Positions 41,755-50,059 of a stretch of 64,000 bases of DNA are shown here, one piece after another. The position numbers and the translations under genes are program-made. This stretch comes from Prorocentrum cordatum (taxonomy: Eukaryota > Sar > Dinophyceae > Prorocentrales > Prorocentraceae): positions 37,501 to 101,500 of the forward strand of contig CAUYUJ010019263.1 in NCBI GenBank assembly GCA_963575745.1. Direction: 5' to 3'. Below the pieces are notes generated by a model. It saw nothing but the letters and a program-made list of their open reading frames with translations. It had not been told where the DNA came from and did no database searches. The first letter of the stretch is position 1. Every line of letters begins with the position of its first letter.

Positions 41755-41844
41755 TCCTCCTCCTCCTCCCTCCTCCCTCCTCCCTCCTCCTCCTCCGTCT
41801 CCTCTTCCTCCGCCTCCTCCTCCTCCTTCCTCTTCCTCCTCTCT
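41755..41844. repeat. CTC/CCT microsatellite, MITE-B target
   Basis: (CTC)n with TCC and TTC variants ending in TCTCT at the MITE-B boundary; similar CTC sequence resumes after 42018. Confidence 0.9.
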
Positions 41845-42017
41845 TAAAACAGGGCTAGGATCGGGATAAATCGCTCCAGAGCGTTCCGGAGCGCTCTCAG
41901 AGCGTTCCGGAACGCTCTGGAGCGGCCGCGGCGCCCCATACGTCCTCCAAGCCCGCCGATTCTCGGAGATTTCGAGTTATCCCGATCCAATTTTGTCCCG
42001 ATCTTCGCGTCGTTTTA
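41845..42017. mobile_element. MITE-B copy 2, 173 bp, TSD TCTCT
   Basis: Same length as copy 1 with only a few differences, TAAAAC/GTTTTA ends and the same 20-bp palindrome. Flanked by TCTCT (41840-41844 and 42018-42022), which lies in a CT microsatellite and so is weaker than the CCCGT duplication of copy 1. Confidence 0.82.
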
Positions 42018-42138
42018 TCTCTCCTCCTCCTCCTCCCTCCTCCCTCCTCCGTTCGTCGAGGATGCGAGGCCGTAGACCCCCATGATCCCCAGACTCCGGG
42101 GGGCCCGGCTGCCGCGGCGTGCTGCTTGCAGCGGGACC

Positions 42139-42307
42139 TGCACCCTGCGAAAGGCTTAAGAAATCATGGGCTAAGAAATTCATAGTCTCAGAATTTGAAT
42201 AACAACCCAGAACTTCCAGCAAAATCATAGGATCTACCTTGAAACATTAAGAATCATCGAGACTCTGGCCGAAAACTTGGGTTTTCTTGAGCGTCGCCTA
42301 GGGTGTA
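42139..42307 (+). mobile_element. MITE-G copy 1
   Basis: AT-rich element from GCACCCTGCGAAAGG to CGCCTAGGGTGTA. A copy at 61971-62129 shares landmarks throughout (AAATCATGGG, AGTCTCAGAA, GAAACATTAAGAAT, CGAGACTCTGGCCGAAAAC). Ends CACCCTGCGA and the inverse CACCCTAGGC are inverted. A TA duplication is possible (TG/TA here). Non-coding. Confidence 0.75.
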
Positions 42308-42387
42308 GGACAGAAGAACACGCCTCAAGAGCACGAGTTCACGATCCTCAGAACGCGTGTCAGCCTTGGAAAGACTGGGGTTCGCTG

Positions 42388-42527
42388 GGGACTGGCTTCC
42401 TTTCAAAGCAGCCGAAACCCTCTCGATGCCCTCCGAAAACCCTCCGGGAGGGGTTCTGGGAGTCTTTTCCGAGGGCTTCGGGAGGGTTTGGGAAGGGCTT
42501 TCGTCGTTTTGGGCGGAGTCCAGTCCC
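42388..42527. repeat. 140-bp imperfect hairpin
   Basis: The left arm GGGACTGGCTTCC and CCCTCCGAAAACCCTCC pairs with the right arm GGGAGTCTTTTCCGAGGGC and GGAGTCCAGTCCC. It may be a fold-back element; no second copy seen. Confidence 0.6.
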
Positions 42528-42549
42528 TAGCGGACCTCGGGCTTCTAAT

Positions 42550-42654
42550 GTTAGCCCCAACGTGTGTGTTGTCCATCGAAGCCCTTCGATACGACGCAGG
42601 CGATGTAGTGATCTACTAGTTGGGCTGTACGGGGGAAACACACGTTGGGCTAAC
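42550..42654. repeat. 105-bp hairpin
   Basis: GTTAGCCCCAACGTGTGTGT at the left is nearly the inverse of AACACACGTTGGGCTAAC at the right. It lies just after the previous hairpin. Confidence 0.65.
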
Positions 42655-42764
42655 ACACGTCTTGAGGACAATCGAATGAGACCCTTCGCCGGCCAGAGTG
42701 AAAAGCATTCGAGGGCACACTCCCCCAGGATGCACAAGAACATCCAACAAGCTCGAAGAACATT

Positions 42765-42955
42765 ACAGTGGAGGCCAGTCCACAAGAAACCTTCCACAAG
42801 AAACCCACCCCCCAGGACGTTTGTTGACTTTTTGTATGGGAAGGTCACGCTTTCCATTGCAAAACCACCGAAACCCAAGAAACCCAGGGCACCCTGGAGG
42901 CAATCAGGGTGTTTCTTGGCATGGGCCCCCACTGTTCCCTCCGCGAAACGACATC
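42765..42955 (+). repeat. Dispersed repeat, copy of 6.3-kb module
   Basis: Matches the reverse complement of 6280-6486: CAGTGGAGGCC, CCACAAGAAACCTTCCAC, ACCCAAGAAACCCAGGGCAC, GTGTTTCTTGGCATGGGCCC. Both copies can be read as similar peptides, so it could derive from an old exon. Confidence 0.7.
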
Positions 42956-43389
42956 GATAGTATGCACCGAGCTTGCAGACGTGCTGCAGCGGATTTTTGG
43001 CGTGGGTTTCTGTCAATGCAAAACCCCGAAACGGCGTGCGAAAAACAAAGTGAATTTCATGTGGATGTGTTAAAATCTTCATTCCTGGCCGAGAAAGATC
43101 CGCACGAGATTCGCTTCGAAATCCGGAACGACATTCTCCAGGACACTTTGGCGACACCGACAGCGAGTCCTGTTCAAAATGATCATGAACTGCTGTTGGG
43201 CATTGTACCCATTCTTTCCGTACGGTCAACCCGTATAATAAGGATGCCACGTTAACGTTTTTCGAACGAGGTTGGCCAGCCAAAGCGGCCAAGGATAGAC
43301 CGAGGAGGCAAGGATGCAAGAGGACCCTTGGGAAGGTTGCCCATCCTTACTATGCGGGATGACTGTACCCATTTCTTTCGTGCCGAATC
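42956..43389. other. No gene recognised
   Basis: Mixed sequence; ACCCATTCTTTCCGT and ACCCATTTCTTTCGTG occur at about 43208 and 43367. No coding or element termini recognised. Confidence 0.45.
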
Positions 43390-43700
43390 TCCATTCGACG
43401 ACGACGACGACGACACAGGCAACCGGCGACGCGGCGGCAAGGCGACGGCGCACGGCGACATCCTCGCCTCGAGCCTCGCTCCGGGACCTCCCAACAAAAG
43501 GCGTCGCTGTCCTCGAGGGCGGCGAGGACAGCGACGAGCGGCGACGACGAGACGACGAACGGCGACATCCTCGCCTCGAGCCTCGCTCCAGGATCTCCCA
43601 AAAGCGTCGTTGTCCTCGATGGCAACGAGGACAGCGACGAACGGCGACGACGAGACGACGAATCCGACGTCCTCGCCTCGTGAAACGAGCGCGACGGAAC
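43390..43700. repeat. About 103-bp tandem repeat, three copies
   Basis: GGCGACATCCTCGCCTCGAG occurs at about 43457 and 43560, with a weaker copy at 43664. Units include GCGAGGACAGCGACGA. The array is purine- and CpG-rich and codes for nothing recognised. Confidence 0.85.
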
Positions 43701-43839
43701 TTCTGGAGCATGTTCTGCTTCCGGGAACCCATGACTGGCCCCCAGACGACAAGCCGTTTCTGGGACTAGGACCCGACCTCTGGGGAGCCATGCTACGAGG
43801 CAAAAGCCACAACGTCAGCTGTCCGATGACGTCTGGGAA

Positions 43840-44027
43840 CCCAGACCTCCGACGTGAAGACTTTTTCGTGACGTGGACCCCAACGGTCTGGACCCACTCC
43901 CCCGGAACCGGTTCTTCGTCCCGAATCGTTGTTTCACGGTCCTGGGCCCGGCGAAGGCCCCCAGAGGCCGCACAGTGCAGCGAAAACCGGCCGTCGTGAT
44001 TTTTTCATGACCTGAAGGGGGTCTGGC
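43840..44027 (-). mobile_element. MITE-D copy 2
   Basis: Inverted, diverged copy of 10550-10735: CCCAGACCTCCGACGTG at one end, GAAGGGGGTCTGG at the other, with CACGACGG, GGCCTCTGGGGGCC and AACCGGTTC inside. Copies are roughly three-quarters identical by eye. Confidence 0.68.
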
Positions 44028-44094
44028 AACGTCAGGGCCGCGTGAAACCCGGATACGTTAGACTCAGATATCCAACATCCTTCGAAACCAATTT

Positions 44095-44834
44095 TCCCCA
44101 ACCATCCTGTGGTGTTGGGTTCTGGCTGTGAAGAGACAGCGCCCCACGTCCCTCCTCCTCCCGCTGCCCCCTCCATCCTCCTCTCACCTCGTTGCGGTAC
44201 ACCGCTTACACGCTTCGTGGCCCCAGAGGGAGCTCCAGCTAAGGTCCCAATGGCGCAATTCGCGTGTGGGCGTCACCCCCGTTTCAGCTAACCTCTCACA
44301 CGCTTGGTGGCCCCATAGAGTGCTCCAGCAAAGGTCCCAGTGACGCAGTTCGCATGTGGGCGTCACCCCCGTTTCAGCACATCCCTCACACGTTTCGTGG
44401 CCCCATGGGCAGCTCCAGCTAAGGTCCCAGTGGCGCGATCGCATGTGGGCGTCACGCCTTTTTCGGCACACCCCTCACGCGTTTCCTGGCCCCAGAAGTA
44501 GCTCCACTGAGTGCCCCCGTGGCGCAATTCGCATGCGGGCGTCACGCTTGTTTCGGTACACCCATGACACGTTTTGCGGTCCCATAGGGAGCTCCACCGA
44601 GTGCCTCCGTGGCGAAGTTCGCATGCGGATCCCCACTCATTTCGGCACACCCATCACACGATTCGCGGCCCCATAGGGAGCTCCATCGAGTGCCTCCGAG
44701 GCGCAATTCGCATGCGGTTCCCCACCCATTTCGGCGCACCCCTCGCACGCTTCGTGGTCCCATCGGGAGCTCCAACGCAAGCGATGGCCACAACGTGGTG
44801 CTCACAACTGCATATGGTTGGGTCCTTCGACAAG
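44095..44834 (-). mobile_element. E-family element 3, both ends present
   Basis: Inverse orientation: CCCCAACCATCCTGTGGTG and GAGACAGCGCCCC at the left correspond to the E right end. CATATGGTTGGGTCCTTCG and ACAAG at 44811-44834 correspond to the E left end. Inside are six to seven units of about 85-90 bp. Confidence 0.78.
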
Positions 44835-45076
44835 ATAATTTCCACACGGCTCCAACTAAACAAAAGCTGCATTGCAACATTCCTGGAATAAGCCTGGACA
44901 AAGGCCCGTAAACATCTGCCCCCTAGACCCGGACAAAGACTCGAATCCTGCTGCGCAGCAGGGACAACTGCACCGGACGACCACATCTGACTTTGCAGGG
45001 AAAGGGTGTCATTTCCCCGACTTGGCCAATCTGCTGGTTAGCCAGGGGCAACGACAAGGGGGTAAGTATAGGCGTA

Positions 45077-45214
45077 GGGGGGGAATGCATCGACCCTCGA
45101 TCGCCCATTGATCGTCGATAGGGGTTTGATAGCCCCGCCCCGCTCAGGAACTCTATCGGGGCGTATCGCCGATCTATCGGCGATGTATCGCCGATTCCAG
45201 GTCGATGCTCCCCC
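45077..45214. mobile_element. MITE-C copy 2
   Basis: GGGGGGAATGCATCGACC at the left and GGTCGATGCTCCCCC at the right; internal CGATAGGGG and GCCGATCTATCGGCG as in copy 1. It abuts MITE-A copy 4. Confidence 0.7.
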
Positions 45215-45238
45215 ACTATGCTTGCCCCCACTATCGTT

Positions 45239-45393
45239 AGGTCGAACATGTCCACCTACAGGCGGATTTTGACAGACAAACGAATAATGGTCGAACAATG
45301 CCTTTGGTATGACAGGCAGAGCACGAGAAATCGTCACCAGACAATTTCTGGACTATTCTTGACTGTTCTTCCTGGAGAGGGACACGCCCGACC
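45239..45393. mobile_element. MITE-A copy 4
   Basis: Left AGGTCGAACATGTCC and CTACAGGCGGATTTTG; right GAGGGACACGCCCGACC. The interior ends with GACTATTCTTGACTGTTCTT, which corresponds to the site where copy 5 carries an extra element. Confidence 0.75.
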
Positions 45394-45448
45394 GGACCCT
45401 ATCGTGACCCCCCAGACAGCCTGCGCCCTGGCCTCTAGGGGACCTGTC

Positions 45449-45655
45449 GGGGATCTTCTGACCCGGGTCAATCCAAGCCCGGGTCAGTTAGGACCTGCAG
45501 AATCCTGCAAAATCCTGCACCCAAGCCCGGGCCAACGCGCAGGATCCTGCAGGATCCTGCACCCAAAATCCGGCTTAATGCGACCCTGGCCCTGCAGGAT
45601 CCCGCAAGATCGAGCGCTCTGGCCCCCGTCTCAATTGACCCCCGTCCGAAGGCCA
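45449..45655 (+). repeat. Dispersed repeat R-CTG copy 3
   Basis: GGGGATCTTCTGACCCGGG start, several CCTGCAGGATCCTGC units, end near GGCCCCCGTCTCAATTGACC. It is uninterrupted, like copy 2. Confidence 0.8.
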
Positions 45656-45670
45656 CCGAACCTGGCCTAC

Positions 45671-46212
45671 AGTCGGGCATGTCCTCCTACAGGCGGATTT
45701 TGGATGACAACTGATAAATAAAATGCGAGCGCGGCCGCAAAAAACCCTCGCGGGAAACGCAACCCTGAGAACCCGTGCGCGAGGTGCACCTGAGGTGAAA
45801 CTTGGAGCACCCTGAACGCAGCAGCTCCTTCAACGCCCGCGGGAAGTCACCACGCAGCGCGAGGAACGAAGGAACCCAGGATACCCTGACGAAAAGCGGA
45901 CAGTTTCTTGATACGCCCCCCACTGTATACCAAACATGTTCGAAAATAGTCAAAAATACAAGAAACATCGTCCCTTAACTTTCTCTTGACTACTCCAGAT
46001 TTCGTAATAAAAGGAGGGGGGTCTCATTTCGGGGGGGGTCTCTTCCAGGCTATCTTGGAGGGCCTGGGGGGGTCTGGGGACGATGTTTTGGAGGGTTCTC
46101 CCACGGGGGAGGTCTGAAATGGCTTGTCTTGGAGGGTCCAGACCCCCTCCCTTTTATTACGAAATCTGGACTGTTCTTGAATATCCCTCCTGCAGAGGGA
46201 TGCGCCCGACTT
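45671..46212. mobile_element. MITE-A copy 5 with nested element
   Basis: Left AGTCGGGCATGTCCTCC and CTACAGGCGGATTTTGG; right TCCTGCAGAGGGATGCGCC and CGACTT. It is longer than its relatives because a 175-bp palindromic element is inserted at 45995-46169. AAAATAGTCAAAAATA marks the family-type interior. Confidence 0.72.
45995..46169. mobile_element. Nested palindromic element, TSD ACT
   Basis: The left arm CCAGATTTCGTAATAAAAGG continues into GGGGGGTCT, and the right arm is its near-perfect inverse (about 30 bp). ACT stands directly on both sides. Without it the host reads TTGACTGTTCTT, as in MITE-A copy 4. The interior is GGGTCT-rich and non-coding. Confidence 0.72.
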
Positions 46213-46257
46213 AAAAACCTGGCCGCGGCGAGCGGTCTGGCGGCCCGGCCTCCCTGG

Positions 46258-46560
46258 AGGAGGAGGAGGATGAGGAGGAGGAGGAGGAGGATGAGGAGGA
46301 GGAGGAGGAGGAGGGGGAGGAGGAGGAGGAGGAGGAGGAGGAGGGGAGGAGGAGGAGGAGGAGGAGGAGGAAGAGGAGGGGGGGAGGAGGAGGGAGGAGG
46401 AGAGGAGGAGGAGGAGGAGGGAGGAGGAGGAGGAGGAGGAGGAGGAGGAGGAGGAGGAGGAGGGAGGAGGAGGAGAGGAGGGGGGGGAGGAGGAGGAGGA
46501 GGAGGGGAGGAGGAGGGGGAGGAGTAGGGGGGGGAGGAGGAGGAGGATGGGGGAGGCGGA
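46258..46560. repeat. 300-bp GGA microsatellite
   Basis: Almost pure GGA/GAG/GGG triplets. ORFs of poly-Pro, poly-Ser, poly-Leu, poly-Arg and poly-Glu on both strands are artefacts. Confidence 0.95.
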
Positions 46561-47019
46561 GAAGGAGGAGGCGGAGGCGGCGGCCCGGTCTCCCCGGTGT
46601 CGCGCGTCGGCACGGTGTTCGCGGCGCGCCGGGGCGTGGAGGGGCCGGGCTGGGCGGCGGCGCCGGCGGGCGCCGTGGAGCACCGCGGGGGCGACCTCGG
46701 CGGAGTGCGGTCGGTGGCGTCGGTGGCCGTCGTCGGCGGCGCTTCTCAGGCACGGCATCCCATTTTTTTGTCGGGGCTTCGTGAACGGGGGTTGAGGGGG
46801 CTTAGACTTTTCCCCGTCTACGGCGCCCAGGGACCCCTAAACGGGAGCATAGCCAAACGTGGAAATCGGCGTTCTCCATACCCCCGTTTGCTGTGCCCCC
46901 GTCTCTGGCGCCCTTATTTGTTTCGGTTCAAGCTTTCCGGAACTTGGAGAGCAAAGCAAGAACGCCTCAATGCAAGCACTGCTCGGGGAGCCTGGCCCAG
47001 GTAGCGGAAACGGCCTGGA
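46561..47019. other. No gene recognised
   Basis: GC-rich, then mixed sequence; open frames on both strands without recognisable domain. Confidence 0.45.
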
Positions 47020-47150
47020 CCACCTCGCGCGCGGCATCTCAAGGCCTAGGATTTTGAGGATGTCTCGAACGAAACGGCCTGGACCACCCCGCGCGCGGCA
47101 TCTCAAGGCCCCCCTAGAATTTCGAGGATGTCTCGAGCGAAACGGCCTGC
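47020..47150 (+). repeat. About 68-bp duplication with GGATGTCTCGA motif
   Basis: GAAACGGCCTGGACCACC, then CGCGCGGCATCTCAAGGCC, then GAGGATGTCTCGA[A/G]CGAAACG, occurs twice. It carries the same motif as the cluster at 15.0-15.3 kb. Confidence 0.85.
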
Positions 47151-47498
47151 GGGTGCCCTCGGTGGTCTGGGCAGGAGGCGGAAACTGGGCGAGGGCTGGC
47201 AAATCCGTGGCTGCTAAGACGGTCTTCCCGGAAGAAGAAAAAACATATTCCCGGAATCAAAGGCTCAACGCACGAAATCGTAAACGGGCTGCTTCTCGGA
47301 AGAGAAGAAAACACAATTTCCCGGAGCTCCGTTTTGGCAGCCACGGGTCTGCCAGCCTTCGCCTGGCTTCTGACAGGCGGCGGCGGAGAGCGGCGGCGGC
47401 GGCGGTCATCGTGGTCGTCCCCGTCGTCTTCGTCATACCGTGGAATGCCGATGGGACTTGGTTGGCGGGCAGCCGTTGTTGTCGTCCTAGTCGTCCTT

Positions 47499-47534
<36 letters not shown>

Positions 47535-47702
47535 GTCAACGTCGGCTGATTGATTTTGCTTGACCCCATCGTTTTGACATTGCCTCGGGCTTTGGGGGGT
47601 AGCTTTTTGGGGCTCTGGGGCCATCAGAAAACTATCTAGAACAAAAAGCCATCCGCGGCGCATGGGTGGAACGATTGGGGAACCGAAGGATTCAACAAGT
47701 AG
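47151..47702. other. Unassigned; GTC triplets at 47485-47537
   Basis: TTCCCGGAA-type phrases near 47226, 47250 and 47322 and a (GTC)n run. No gene or element termini. Confidence 0.5.
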
Positions 47703-48618
47703 CCTGGCAAGGGACCCAACCATATGCAATTTGGAATGTCGCAGGATATGACCCTCTCCTCATAGGTAACGCGCCGTAGACGGAATGGAACACGGGGGGA
47801 TGGGGGCTACGAAACGTGTGAATGGTGCACCGAAAAGGGACTGATCCATGTGGAGTTTGCCACTGGGACCTTCTTAGCTCCCTATGGGGTCCCGAAGCTT
47901 GTGAGGGGTGCGCCGAAAAGGGTGCGACGCCCACATTCGAACGCTGCCACTGGGGCCTTCGGTGGAGCCCCCCTACGGGGCCACGACGCGTGTGAGGCTC
48001 GTGCGAAAAGGGGTGTGACGCACACGTGCGAACAGTGCCCTCGGAGGTTTCGGTGAACCCCCCCATGGGGCCCCGTGGGCGGGGTGTACCGAAAAGGGTG
48101 CGACGCTCACATGCAAAGGTGCCCCGGGGGGCTTTCCCTGGAAAGCCCCGTGCGGTCCCGAAACGTGCGAAGGGCGTGCCAGAACGGCTGCTACGCCCAC
48201 ATGCGAACGGTGCCACCAGGGCCATCGGTAAAGCTCCCAATGGGGCCGCGAACCGTGTGAGTGGTGTGCCGAAAGGAATGTGACGCTCAAGTAAGAGTGG
48301 TGCCCCCGGGGCCATCGGTGGAGCTCCCTATGGAGCCACGAGGCGTGTGAGGGGTGTACCGAGAAAGAGTGCGACGCCCACGTGCGAACGGTGTCACTTG
48401 GGCCTTCGGTGGAACCCCGTGTGGGGCCTCGACACGTGTGAGGGGTGTGCGGAAAACGGGTGCGACGCCCACGGGCGAACGGTGCCCCTGTTGTCTTCGG
48501 TGGGGCTCCCCATGGGGCCACGAAGCGTGCGAGGGGTGTACCGTAAGGAGTGCGACGCCCACGTGCAACTGGTGCCACTGGAACCTTCGGTGGGGCTCGT
48601 ATGGGACCCCGAAGCGTG

Positions 48619-48653
<35 letters not shown>

Positions 48654-48935
48654 TGTAAAGGGGTGCGACGACCACATGCGAACAGTGCAGCTGAAGCCTT
48701 CGGTGGATTTCCCTATGTGGCCACGCAACACAAGGGGGGCGTGTAGAAAAGGGGTGCGACGCCCACGTGCGGAGTTTGCAGCTGTGGCTTGCGGTGGAGC
48801 TCCCTATGGAAACACGAAGCGTGTGAGGGGTGTGCCGAAAACGGATGCGACCCCCAAGTGCGAACGGTGCCACTTGGGCCTTCGGTGGAGTTCCCGACGG
48901 GGTCGCGCAACATGTGCGGGCTGCGCCACCGAAGT
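47703..48935 (+). mobile_element. E-family element 4, right end lost
   Basis: Left end CCTGGCAAGGGACCCAACCA followed by TATGCAATTTG and TGGAACACGGG. Then about 12 units of roughly 90 bp built on GTGCGACGCCCACATGCGAA, GGTGCCACTGGGGCC, TTCGGTGGAGCTCC and GTGAGGGGTGTGCCGAAA. A (GT)n run lies at 48618-48652. It runs into GAT triplets with no right terminus. Confidence 0.75.
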
Positions 48936-48943
48936 GGGCGTGA

Positions 48944-49011
48944 ATGATGATGATGCTGATGATGTTGATGCTGCTGATGACGATGATGATGTTGATGATG
49001 ACGATGATGAC

Positions 49012-49066
<55 letters not shown>

Positions 49067-49090
49067 GTGATGGTGATGGTGATGCTGATT
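48944..49090. repeat. GAT microsatellite
   Basis: Pure GATGAT from about 49013 to 49065 with flanking variants. Same triplet family as 2.7-4.4 kb. Confidence 0.95.
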
Positions 49091-50059
49091 ATGTCGCTGG
49101 CGATGGTGATGCTCATATCTTTTGTTATACAACTTCCCTCCAGCGGACCGGCGGCCACGATGAAACAGCAACGTTCGTAAAGCAACCCCTTCAGCAACAG
49201 CTCGGCGTGCGAGTCAGAGGCAGTGGACGCCCGAGCAGAGAAGGGCGGAGTGACCGGGGGCGATCAGCAACTAAGCCAGTGACCGCGCTCGAGGCGGCCC
49301 TCCTCCTCCTCCTCCGAGGCGCTCGAGGTGGCCGAGGGGGTGACGGAGCTGGGCGGCAGTGCCGATGCTGCATCGAAAACCTGCCGTGCGCAGGAAAGAG
49401 CAAAAACAAGCGGTGGCTGAGCAGAACCCCGCAAATGCCGTGTCGACAGTACCTGTGTCAGGCAACCCGCAAGCCCCAGAAGGCCGAAGAGCGACCGCGG
49501 AAATCTGCCGAAAAGACAAGGCAGCGAGAGAGGCTTTCGGCGAAACCGCCGAAGATGCACATGTGGCGGCGCTGGGGGGACACGATGCAAAAAGAGCGAG
49601 AGAGCAGGTCGGTGCAGAAACGCAGAACGGAGAGGGCAAACGTATCGCAGAAACAGAGTGACGCCCCCGCGCCACGATGACAGGCTCTCAGGGTCCGAGC
49701 CAGGCGAAGGACCAGACCGAACGCCTCAACGCGCAGGCAGCGGCGCCAACGCAGCGGACCAGCACCACAGGGGCGCGCGGGAGAGGGCGCGAAGCAGCAA
49801 CAGCGGGGAAGAGCAAAAGCAGCAGAGGAGCAAACATAAGGGCACAAGCGGAGCAAAAAAGGCAAAAACGCGAGCCCCACCAAGCAAACAACCCAATCGA
49901 CTTCACCGAAAACCTGCGGCGCGCAGGAGGAGCGGAAACCGCGCGGTCACAGTGGTAATGACACCCGAGACCTATCGCGAGCGTCTGTCCTGCCACTAGA
50001 AGATGGTCGGCCGGCGTCTCCTTCGGTGTCGCCAGATCGAGGGCCGCGCCGCAAACGAT
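49091..50059. other. No confident gene; internal duplication
   Basis: A plus-strand frame at 49359-49661 is charged and Ala/Glu/Lys-rich. GAAAACCTGCCGTGCGCAGG (49376) recurs in similar form (GAAAACCTGCGGCGCGCAGG) near 49909, so it is at least partly repeated DNA. It could be LINE leader debris. Confidence 0.4.

Noticed and set aside
46258-46560. Proline- or glutamate-rich proteins
   Set aside because: Pure GGA microsatellite; several frames on both strands are open at once.
48550-48960. Coding interpretation of the E-element 90-bp units
   Set aside because: Unit lengths vary by one or two bases, so no frame is kept across units; reading frames switch and both strands are open.
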